Positions 56,974 through 64,000 of a stretch of 64,000 nucleotides of DNA are shown here, one piece after another; within the stretch, counting starts at the first letter, position 1; each line of letters begins with the position of its first letter. The notes under the pieces are model-generated. The model was given only the letters and a program-made list of their open reading frames with translations, did no database searches and was not told where the DNA came from. The position numbers and the translations under genes are program-made. Source of the DNA: JAJTHB01 sp033763775 (GTDB lineage Bacteria > Pseudomonadota > Alphaproteobacteria > Rickettsiales > SXRF01); contig JANRJW010000014.1 in NCBI GenBank assembly GCA_033763775.1, forward strand, positions 1-64,000. Reading direction: 5' to 3'.

Positions 56974-58059
56974 ATGAAACGTCTGCTTTTTCTATGTTTC
57001 CTGCTGATGCCGCTGCCGGCGACGGCCGGCGATGCGCTGGTCACCAGCGAAGTATCGGTGGATGTCACCGGCAAGGACGCCGTGGATGCACGGATGCAGG
57101 CGATGGCTAAAGGTGAAGTTGAAGCGCTGAGCGAGTTGCTGAGCAAGCTGACCCCACCTTCTCAGGCACAGGAAATCATAGCCTCGCTGGAAGCCAGAAA
57201 AATCTCCACCATGGTTGCGGGTGTTGAGGTGCTGGATGAAAGAATCACCGCAAACCGCTATCGCGCGCGGCTCATTGTCAGTTTTGATGCGGATGAGATC
57301 AGCGCACTGGTAGGCAAGGTTGTGGCGCCGGGCAGTCCGGTGGTTGGCGCCGCGACAACAGGTTCTTTTTTAATTCTGGCTCCATACGAAGAAGATGGCC
57401 AGCGCCTGCTGTGGGAAAAAGATAACCCGTGGGCGACGCGCTGGCGGCAAGCGTCACTGGAGACGACCAGCGGTGATATTATCACCCCCTATGGTGATGC
57501 GGCAGATACTGGTGTAGTCAGCGCGCAATCGGTTCAGAGTGCCACATACGCCGTATTATCACCCCTGACCATTCGTTATGGCGTCACCGATGTTGTTGTG
57601 CTTGATGCCCGCCTGACCCGCACACCCGATATTTCATTAGCCATAACCATGCGCCGCGTCAGCCGTACCCGCAACGAGATCAACCTGCTCACCTACCGTG
57701 GCGATCCACAGGAAACGCGCGACATACTTTTTGCTCGGGCAGCGTCCGATATCGTTACCAAGCTGCATCAAAAAAAGTCCGAAGATATAGAGTCACAGCG
57801 GAATGTGCGTGGCGGCGAACGTGGTAAAATGATGGTGCTGGCGAGTATCGGCACGCTCAGGGCATGGACGGACATCCGTGCGCGGCTGACCTCCATGCCG
57901 ATGGTGGAGCGCATCGAGCTGGTGGCCATGTCGCCGCAGCAGGTGGACATGGTGCTGTATTACCGTGGTGATGCCGGATCGCTGGCCACGGCGCTGGAGG
58001 CGCAGAAACTGCGTCTGAACCAGAGCAACCCTTCTTATTGGGTGATATCGCGTGATTAA
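56974..58059 (+). CDS. DUF2066 periplasmic protein
   Basis: 361 residues. Signal peptide MKRLLFLCFLLMPLPATAG. The DUF2066 pattern includes SEVSVDVTGKDAVDARMQAMAKGEVEALSELL and NRYRARLIVSFDADEISALV. The C-terminal part ends in VDMVLYYRGDAGSLATALEAQKLRL, as in the family. Function unknown. It is translated with the PerM-like gene (8-base overlap) and then hdaA, a conserved trio beside purM. Confidence 0.85.
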   Translation: MKRLLFLCFLLMPLPATAGDALVTSEVSVDVTGKDAVDARMQAMAKGEVEALSELLSKLTPPSQAQEIIASLEARKISTMVAGVEVLDERITANRYRARLIVSFDADEISALVGKVVAPGSPVVGAATTGSFLILAPYEEDGQRLLWEKDNPWATRWRQASLETTSGDIITPYGDAADTGVVSAQSVQSATYAVLSPLTIRYGVTDVVVLDARLTRTPDISLAITMRRVSRTRNEINLLTYRGDPQETRDILFARAASDIVTKLHQKKSEDIESQRNVRGGERGKMMVLASIGTLRAWTDIRARLTSMPMVERIELVAMSPQQVDMVLYYRGDAGSLATALEAQKLRLNQSNPSYWVISRD

Positions 58060-59101
58060 TCGGAATGTGATTTTCTGGCTGATTATTCTTGGGTTTGGCG
58101 CATTGTTTGTCGCGGCGATCACCCCGATCCTGCTGCCATTTGTTCTGGGCATTCTAACCGCCTATTTTCTGGATCCCGCCGCCGATCGGCTGGAGCGTCT
58201 GCGCCTATCGCGCGCCGCATCAACGACCATCATCACCGCCTGCTTCTTTATCTGCCTTACGCTTATCTGTCTGCTGGCACTGCCGCTGATCGGCGAGCAG
58301 ATATCGGCGCTATTTGCGGCGCTTCCCAGCTATGCGGCGCAGCTGGAGCAGGATGTTGCGCCGCAGCTGCAGGGCTGGCTGGGCATGCTGCCAGCCGAGC
58401 AGCTGGAGCGCCTGCGCGAGGCAGCCGCGAATGTTTCGGGTGTCATGCTGCGCTGGCTCGCCGAATTCCTTGCCAATCTTTTTGCTTCCGGCATGGCGTT
58501 CATCAACCTGCTGTCGCTGGTGCTGATTACGCCGCTGGTCACCTTCTACCTGCTGCGCGACTGGGATGAAATCACCGCGCATGTGGATCGGCTGCTACCG
58601 CGCCGCCATGCCGCCACCATCCGTGAGCAGCTGGCGCAGATTGATGCCACACTGGCCGGCTTTATCCGTGGCCAGCTGAATGTGTGCTTTATTCTTGCGA
58701 TCTTTTACAGCATCGGGCTTTCGCTGGCTGGGCTGAAGTTTGGCATTGTTATCGGGCTCATCACCGGCTTATTTGCCATCGTGCCGTATGTTGGCTTTGC
58801 GCTCGGCTTCATTAGCGGCATGACCATTGCCTTTTTCCAGTTCGGCCTTGGCGGCGAAATGGCGGCGGTGCTTATTGTGTTTCTGATCGGGCAGGTGCTG
58901 GAAAGCTATATTCTCACCCCCCGTCTGGTTGGCGAAAAAGTGGGGCTCCATCCGGTATGGATTATTTTTGCCATGCTGGCGGGCGGGGTGCTGTTTGGTT
59001 TTGTCGGGGTATTGCTGGCGATTCCCGTGGCGGCGGTGATCGGCGTGCTGCTGCGCTTTGCCACTGCGCGCTATCTCGAAAGCCCCTATTATCACGGCTG
59101 A
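58052..59101 (+). CDS. PerM/AI-2E family membrane protein
   Basis: 349 residues, GTG start within the end of the DUF2066 gene. About eight membrane helices in the PerM layout: FWLIILGFGALFVAAITPILLPFVLGILTAYFLDP, then a soluble segment, FINLLSLVLITPLVTFYLLRDWDEI, and the conserved LFAIVPYVGFALGF and ILTPRLVGEKVGLHPVWIIFAMLAGG. Members have been proposed to export AI-2 or to be sodium/proton antiporters; the role here is open. Confidence 0.9.
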   Translation: MINRNVIFWLIILGFGALFVAAITPILLPFVLGILTAYFLDPAADRLERLRLSRAASTTIITACFFICLTLICLLALPLIGEQISALFAALPSYAAQLEQDVAPQLQGWLGMLPAEQLERLREAAANVSGVMLRWLAEFLANLFASGMAFINLLSLVLITPLVTFYLLRDWDEITAHVDRLLPRRHAATIREQLAQIDATLAGFIRGQLNVCFILAIFYSIGLSLAGLKFGIVIGLITGLFAIVPYVGFALGFISGMTIAFFQFGLGGEMAAVLIVFLIGQVLESYILTPRLVGEKVGLHPVWIIFAMLAGGVLFGFVGVLLAIPVAAVIGVLLRFATARYLESPYYHG

Positions 59102-59104
59102 TCC

Positions 59105-59734
59105 ATGCCGCAGCTGCCGCTTCAACTTGCCATGCCGCCCGTGTATCTGGAGCAGAATTTTCTGCGCTCAGGTAGCAATCATGAGGCGCTTGAGTGGGTG
59201 CTGCGCTGGCCGAGCTGGCCCTCCAACGCACTGCTGATTGATGGCGATGAAGGCTCCGGCAAAACGCATCTCGGCCATATCTGGGCGGCACGCGCCGCTG
59301 CCAGTAAAACGCCGCTGACCGAGCCGGCACTCGCCAGCCACGCCCTGATCGATGACATTGAGCACTACGATGAAACGCTGCTGTTTCACCTGCTCAACAT
59401 CGCACGTGAAAAACAGCTCAGCCTGCTTTTAACCGCAAGCAAGCCAGCAGGCCAGCTTGACATTCGTCTGCCGGATCTCGCCTCGCGGCTGAAGGCACTG
59501 CCCGCGGCGACCATCCGCGCGCCGGATGACGAGCTCCTGGCCGCCATCATGCGCAAACAATTTTCCGACCGCCAGCTGATGGTCGATGACGAGGTTATCA
59601 AGTTTCTGGTTCCACGTGTCGAGCGCAGCTTTGAAGCAGCAGCTAGGCTGGTAGAGCGAATTGATGAGCAATCGTTAAGCCAGCACCGCCGCATCACCAT
59701 TCCATTCGTACGAACGATGACGCTTGTCGACTAA
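59105..59734 (+). CDS. HdaA-like DnaA-related regulator
   Basis: 209 residues of the DnaA-like AAA+ fold without a DNA-binding domain. Walker A LLIDGDEGSGKTHLGHIW, Walker B-like ALIDDIEHY, sensor LLLTASKPAGQLDIRLPDLASRLKA and a C-terminal lid with VERSFEAAARLVERIDE. Alphaproteobacterial HdaA promotes ATP hydrolysis by DnaA together with the sliding clamp. The N-terminal QLPLQLAMP resembles the clamp-binding motif of Hda proteins. Confidence 0.88.
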   Translation: MPQLPLQLAMPPVYLEQNFLRSGSNHEALEWVLRWPSWPSNALLIDGDEGSGKTHLGHIWAARAAASKTPLTEPALASHALIDDIEHYDETLLFHLLNIAREKQLSLLLTASKPAGQLDIRLPDLASRLKALPAATIRAPDDELLAAIMRKQFSDRQLMVDDEVIKFLVPRVERSFEAAARLVERIDEQSLSQHRRITIPFVRTMTLVD

Positions 59735-59768
59735 GGGAGGGCAACCCTTGCGTCATCCGTCATCCGCT

Positions 59769-62417
59769 TTAACCGGCCACCGCCTCAATCAGCGTTTCGC
59801 GGATGGTCTTCAGCTTGGCCTCGTGGGTAATTTTCATGCCGAACTGGTCTTTGACATAAAACACGTCGGCTGCCTGAAGCCCGAAGGTAGAAATATGCGC
59901 TGTGCCAATCGAAAGGCCAAGATCCGCCATTGCGCGGGTGACCTGATAGAGAAAACCCGGACGGTCGCGGCCGGTCAGCTCAATCACCGTATGCTGGTCG
60001 CTGGCCTCATTATCGACAAAAACCTGCGTGGTGATGGGCTGAGGGCCAGCCTCCTGCGCGCGCCAATCACGCTGGCGCTTGCCAAAGGCGAGGTTCAAAT
60101 CCAGCTCGCCGGCCAGCACCTGACGGATATACACTGACATTTTCGCAAGCTTATCCGGCGCGTCAAACACGTCATTCGTCAGATCCTGCACCTGAAACAG
60201 CTCCACCGCCATACCATTTTTGAGCGTGAAGATTTTAGCCCCGGTAATGTTGGCGCCAGCCAGCGCCATCGCACCGGCCACTTTTGAAAAAAGCCCATGC
60301 TGATCCGCGGCCACCAGCGTCATATCCGTGACGCGGTGTTCGTAATGATGTTCCGTGTGAATGGCGAGCGGCAAGGTTTCAGACTGCGCATCGTGAAGCA
60401 TGCGGGCAATCAGCGCATGGCGCTCAATATCGCAGGCCGTCCACACGCCTGCATTGCCCAGCGCCACATACTCGGCCACCGTTTTCGCTGGCCAGTCAGG
60501 CAGGCGCTCCGCCAGCCGCTGGCTGAACTGTTCGTCCTGACGTGCGCGGCTGGTGGCGGGGGCGGCGCCCATCGCTTCCTGCGCGCGGTAATAAAGATCA
60601 CGCATCAGCGCGCCTTTCCAGTGGTTCCACACACCCGGCGCCACTGCGCGCATATCCGCCACCGTCAGCACCAGCAGCAGTTTAAGCCGCTCAGAATGCT
60701 GCACCTCGCGCACAAAATCCTGAATGGTTTTGGGATCCGTCACATCGCGCTTGAATACGGTGTGCGAAAGCAGCAGGTGATGGCGCACCAACCAGGCGGT
60801 CGTTTCCGCTTCATCTTCAGCAAAACCGAAACGGCGGCACAGGCGCCGCGCGATAGCTTCGCCCTGCAGCGAGTGGTCGCCGCCTCGCCCCTTGGCAATA
60901 TCGTGGCACAGCAGCGCCACATACAGCACACGTTTCATGCGCACACGGTGGATCACTTCGCTGGCCAGCGGCAGGTCTTTTTCGAGCTCTCCCTGTTCAA
61001 TCGCATGGAGCACACCAAGCGCCACCAGCGTATGTTCATCCACGGTGTAGATATGATAGCGGTTAAACTGCGTCATCCCGATCACGCGGCCAAAGTCGGG
61101 AATAAACCGGCCAAGCACTCCCGCCTCGCTCATCCGGCGCAGGGTGGTTTCCGCATCTTTGGGTGAAAGCAGAATATCAAGAAAAATCTGATTCGCTCTG
61201 GGATCGTCCTGCACAGATTTATCGATGCGCTTCAAATTACGCGCCACCTGCTGCAGTGCGCGTGGATGAATATCGAGTCCGTGCTGCTGCGCGGTGCGGA
61301 ATAATTCCAGCATCGCTGCCGGCTGGCGGGCAAAGAGTGTCTCCTGCCGGGGCAGCAGGCGCTGGCCGGCCAGCTTGAACGCGCCAAGTTTCCATGGGTT
61401 CTGCCACAGGGCGGTAAAGGCATTTCTGGGAGCGCGCTTATGCGCTTCTTCCAGCAGGGTACAGAATTGCCGCGTCACGCTTCCCACGGTGCGCACAGCA
61501 ATAAAATAGCGGCGCATGAAGCGGGTAATCGCCGTGTTGGGGTTGGGATGGTCATAGCCCATCGCCTGCGAAAGCGGCAGCTGCACATCAAAACCAAGGC
61601 GCTCTTCCGGACGGCCGCACAGATAATGCAGGTGAATACGCACGCATTGCAGGAATTTCTGAGCCTCGTGATAGATACGATACTCATCCGCCGTCAAGTG
61701 CCCCATGCCCACCAGCTCATCAAGGCTGCGAATCGGATACACATAGGTTGCCAGCCACCACAGTGTGTGCAGGTCTCTCAGGCCGCCCTTGCCTTCTTTC
61801 ACGTTCGGCTCGAGCATGTAGCGTGAGGCGCCGAAGCGCTTGTGGCGCTCGCCGCGCTCCGCCAGTTTGGCTTCAATAAAGGCGGCTTCGCTGCCGGCAA
61901 TCACTTCTTTTTCAAAGCGGCTGCGGTAGCGGCGGTACAGCTCGCCATCGCCAGCAATGATACGCGAATCAAGCAGGCTGGTACGGATAGTCATATCCTG
62001 CTTGGCTGCCTGAACCGCTTCATCGAGGCTTCGATAAGCATGGCCAACTTTCAGCTTCAGATCCCATAAAAGCTGGACAATCAGCTCAGAAAAACGCGCA
62101 GCCTGCTCGCTATGAGCATCGTCATAAAGAAAAAGAATATCCACATCGGAATAAGGATACATTTCGTGGCGGCCATAGCCGCCCACCGCGACCAGCGCCA
62201 TGCCCGGAGTGTCATCCCCGGCCAGCTCGCTGTAAAATTCTGCCAGCAGCGCATCGAGCAGATCCGCATGGGCGCGCAGCATGGTTTCGGGAATACCCTG
62301 GCTTATGAACTGCTCTTGCAGCGCCTTTTTCTCGCTACTCAGCCACGATTTAGCGCGTCTGAGCATGGCGGCTTTGCGCCGCTCCGGGCTTAACGACTCA
62401 TTTTTTTTCATACGCAT
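59769..62417 (-). CDS. glnD: [PII] uridylyltransferase/uridylyl-removing enzyme
   Basis: 882 residues, normal length. Nucleotidyltransferase domain: VAVGGYGRHEMYPYSDVDILFLYDD (G-x-G-R, D-x-D). HD domain for removal: YVALLCHDIAKGRGGDHSLQGE. Two C-terminal ACT domains (TLVAADQHGLFSKVAGAMALAGANI and IELTGRDRPGFLYQVTRAMADLGL) sense glutamine. It sets the uridylylation state of PII and so nitrogen assimilation. It is divergent from the EamA transporter. Confidence 0.96.
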   Translation of the reverse strand: MRMKKNESLSPERRKAAMLRRAKSWLSSEKKALQEQFISQGIPETMLRAHADLLDALLAEFYSELAGDDTPGMALVAVGGYGRHEMYPYSDVDILFLYDDAHSEQAARFSELIVQLLWDLKLKVGHAYRSLDEAVQAAKQDMTIRTSLLDSRIIAGDGELYRRYRSRFEKEVIAGSEAAFIEAKLAERGERHKRFGASRYMLEPNVKEGKGGLRDLHTLWWLATYVYPIRSLDELVGMGHLTADEYRIYHEAQKFLQCVRIHLHYLCGRPEERLGFDVQLPLSQAMGYDHPNPNTAITRFMRRYFIAVRTVGSVTRQFCTLLEEAHKRAPRNAFTALWQNPWKLGAFKLAGQRLLPRQETLFARQPAAMLELFRTAQQHGLDIHPRALQQVARNLKRIDKSVQDDPRANQIFLDILLSPKDAETTLRRMSEAGVLGRFIPDFGRVIGMTQFNRYHIYTVDEHTLVALGVLHAIEQGELEKDLPLASEVIHRVRMKRVLYVALLCHDIAKGRGGDHSLQGEAIARRLCRRFGFAEDEAETTAWLVRHHLLLSHTVFKRDVTDPKTIQDFVREVQHSERLKLLLVLTVADMRAVAPGVWNHWKGALMRDLYYRAQEAMGAAPATSRARQDEQFSQRLAERLPDWPAKTVAEYVALGNAGVWTACDIERHALIARMLHDAQSETLPLAIHTEHHYEHRVTDMTLVAADQHGLFSKVAGAMALAGANITGAKIFTLKNGMAVELFQVQDLTNDVFDAPDKLAKMSVYIRQVLAGELDLNLAFGKRQRDWRAQEAGPQPITTQVFVDNEASDQHTVIELTGRDRPGFLYQVTRAMADLGLSIGTAHISTFGLQAADVFYVKDQFGMKITHEAKLKTIRETLIEAVAG

Positions 62418-62463
62418 CAGTTTAGCTTCTTGCGCGAGTGCATGCAGCAGCTATTTTGCCCCC

Positions 62464-63357
62464 ATGAGCATAAACCGTACCCTCCCTGCGATTGGCTTCA
62501 TGCTTGCCAGCATGCTGTGCTTCTCCGCCATGAATACGGTCATTCGCCATCTGGCGGTGGATCTGCATTCCACCCAGATGGTGTTCATGCGCAACATACT
62601 GAGTTTATTGATTATTATAGCGATTGCCGCGGTCATGCAGCGTGGGCGCCCGCGCTTTCCCACTGACCGGCTGTCCGGCCATATCTGGCGTGGCACGATT
62701 GGCCTTGTCTCCATGGAGCTATGGTTTCATGCCATCACCATCATGGAGCTGACGCTGGCCACCGCCATTTCCTTTATCACCCCGATTTTATCAACCATCA
62801 TCGCCATCCTGTTTCTCGGCGAAAAGGCGGGAATTCGCCGCTGGGCGGCAATTATGGCTGGTTTTGTCGGCATGCTGGTCATTTTGCGGCCTGATCTTGG
62901 CACCATCAACCCGAATGCCACTTTTGTGCTGGTTTCTTCTACCCTCATGGCCATCGCCGGCACGGTGGTCAAAAGCTTAACGCGCACCGAGTCGCCGGAA
63001 ACCATTGTGTTTTACATGTCGCTCATCATGACCATCTGGTCGATTGTTCCGGCAGCGCTCTACTGGCGCGATTTCACGATGGTGCATATCCTCTGGGCGT
63101 TTCTGATTGCGCTGTTTTCCACCGGCGCCCATCTCATGCTGGCGCGCGCCTACATGCGGGCGGATGTGGTCGTGCTCATGCCCTTTGATTTCACTCGGCT
63201 GATCTTCACCGCCGCACTGGCCTATGTCGTTTTTGGCGAAGTGATGGATAGCCAGACCATCATCGGTTCATTAATTATTGTTGCCAGCACCGTTTATATC
63301 GCGCATAGAGAAGCACGTAAAAACCGCCACAAACCTACAAAAACCACCGCAAACTGA
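62464..63357 (+). CDS. EamA/DMT family transporter
   Basis: 297 residues from the ATG giving MSINRTLPAIGFML, with ten predicted helices in two EamA repeats (IGFMLASMLCFSAMNTVIRHL, then LELTLATAISFITPILSTIIAILFLGEK-type motif; second repeat LVSSTLMAIAGTVVKSL and FTRLIFTAALAYVVFGEVMD). It is an inner-membrane metabolite exporter or importer of unknown substrate. The stop overlaps the next ATG (TGATG). Confidence 0.88.
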   Translation: MSINRTLPAIGFMLASMLCFSAMNTVIRHLAVDLHSTQMVFMRNILSLLIIIAIAAVMQRGRPRFPTDRLSGHIWRGTIGLVSMELWFHAITIMELTLATAISFITPILSTIIAILFLGEKAGIRRWAAIMAGFVGMLVILRPDLGTINPNATFVLVSSTLMAIAGTVVKSLTRTESPETIVFYMSLIMTIWSIVPAALYWRDFTMVHILWAFLIALFSTGAHLMLARAYMRADVVVLMPFDFTRLIFTAALAYVVFGEVMDSQTIIGSLIIVASTVYIAHREARKNRHKPTKTTAN

Positions 63358-63968
63358 TGCTGATTGACTCGCGCCTGCTCACTCTTTTTTCGCTCACACC
63401 GCCGGAAGGTCTCGAACCACCGAACCTGACCACGCGCTGGAGCGATTCCTCGCTGGCTTTTCTCGCCAGTGTCCATAAGCCGAAAAGTGATGCGCTGAAA
63501 ACCATTATCGAGGCCGAGGGCTGGCCGCAGGACGATCGCTACACGGATAACGCTGAGGCCGCCGCGTTCATGATTGTGCTGCACGCGGATTATGATCTGC
63601 CCTTCCAGCGCCGCTGCCACCAGCTGATGCTGGAACTGGCCACGCGCGGCCAGATTAAGCTGGGCTACCTTGCCTTCCTTACCGATCGCATCTTGTGCAA
63701 CGAAGGCCATCACCAGCGCTTTGGCACGCAGATTCGCGAAGCGGCTAATGGCTGTTTTGTGCCTAAGCCCATGGAAGAAGAAGACGATATCGAGCGCCTT
63801 GATAGCCTGCGTAAGGAGGCAGGCCTTCACGAAACCATGCTGGAATATACCCAGCGCGTCAATGGCGGCGATCTGCTGCTACCACGCCTCCTGCTCGGTG
63901 ATTATGCAGATATCTGGGAAGGCAGGCGCGAAAGCAACGTCATCCGCTTTCCCAAAAAAGACCCCTAG
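63357..63968 (+). CDS. DUF6624-like protein
   Basis: 203 residues. The pattern IIEAEGWPQDDRYTDNAEAAAFMIVLHADYDLPFQ, then GYLAFLTDRILCNEGHHQRFGTQIRE and DDIERLDSLRKEAGL, resembles the DUF6624 family (GWP, QHAD, DR...G..Q.YGTQ, R...GL). Function unknown. It is soluble, coupled to the EamA transporter by a one-base overlap of stop and start. Confidence 0.65.
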   Translation: MLIDSRLLTLFSLTPPEGLEPPNLTTRWSDSSLAFLASVHKPKSDALKTIIEAEGWPQDDRYTDNAEAAAFMIVLHADYDLPFQRRCHQLMLELATRGQIKLGYLAFLTDRILCNEGHHQRFGTQIREAANGCFVPKPMEEEDDIERLDSLRKEAGLHETMLEYTQRVNGGDLLLPRLLLGDYADIWEGRRESNVIRFPKKDP

Positions 63969-64000
63969 TCCATTAATACTAATTTAAGATTTCTATCCTA

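Noticed and set aside
60297..61166. 289-codon frame on the plus strand
   Set aside because: Antisense to glnD, a complete gene; no family features.

Overview
The window reads as chromosomal DNA of a free-living, probably motile and Gram-negative alphaproteobacterium. The main evidence is a circularly permuted (two-piece) tmRNA next to an alpha-type SspB adaptor, an HdaA-like DnaA regulator behind a DUF2066/PerM pair, an ELM1-family protein, ThyX, BamB/YfgM/Der, MlaA/MlaC and OmpA-type lipoproteins. I cannot place the order or genus. Most genes are dense, GC-rich and translationally coupled through ATGA or GTGA overlaps. Intergenic space is largely filled with several families of palindromic repeats, some of which have entered reading frames.

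Layout. 1-1485: the end of a large serine recombinase that reads into the 3' half of tRNA-Leu(UAA), probably one boundary of an integrated element. 1.5-11 kb: housekeeping genes (CinA-like, Map, RadC, ELM1, VanX-like peptidase, DUF599, TrpC, aminotransferase, EttA). 11-14.4 kb: TadA, SspB, two-piece ssrA, ThyX and a receiver-like protein. 14.4-23.2 kb: homogentisate catabolism (hmgA, fahA, maiA) interrupted by four glycosyltransferase or membrane-protein genes, two of them visibly AT-rich. 23.2-29.4 kb: RsmD, RluB-like, a class I amidotransferase, MotA/MotB, MetF, MlaA/MlaC. 29.4-29.8 kb: a hairpin-rich spacer and tRNA-Arg(CCU). 29.9-36.7 kb: crtI-crtB-crtY-blh, a methyl-accepting chemotaxis transducer and a microbial rhodopsin, closed by a terminator. 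36.7-46.5 kb: alanine symporter, an orphan membrane protein, PutA, MscL, an RlmI-like methyltransferase, an ABC ATPase coupled to a ParDE module, and an orphan. 46.5-54 kb: yfgM-bamB-der, guaA, a repeat-containing orphan and two paralogous lipoproteins. 54-64 kb: Ndk, purM-purN-prepilin, DUF2066-PerM-HdaA, GlnD, an EamA transporter and a DUF6624-like protein.

The most interesting system is the light-sensing cassette. The cluster makes beta-carotene from geranylgeranyl diphosphate, cleaves it to retinal (Blh), and encodes a rhodopsin directly behind a chemotaxis transducer. The rhodopsin keeps the Schiff-base lysine, its aspartate counter-ion and the threonine of helix C. It lacks the proteorhodopsin proton donor (Val in place of Glu) and the helix B histidine (Asn instead). 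With an adjacent transducer this points to a sensory rhodopsin for phototaxis rather than a proton pump. A flagellar-type stator pair lies 3 kb upstream.

The second notable observation is the tmRNA tag. It encodes 22 residues with the (A)ANDN motif present twice, next to the gene for an adaptor that binds such tags. Third, a family of hairpins built from short degenerate tandem units recurs at six or more places. One copy lies in frame between the two GTPase domains of Der.
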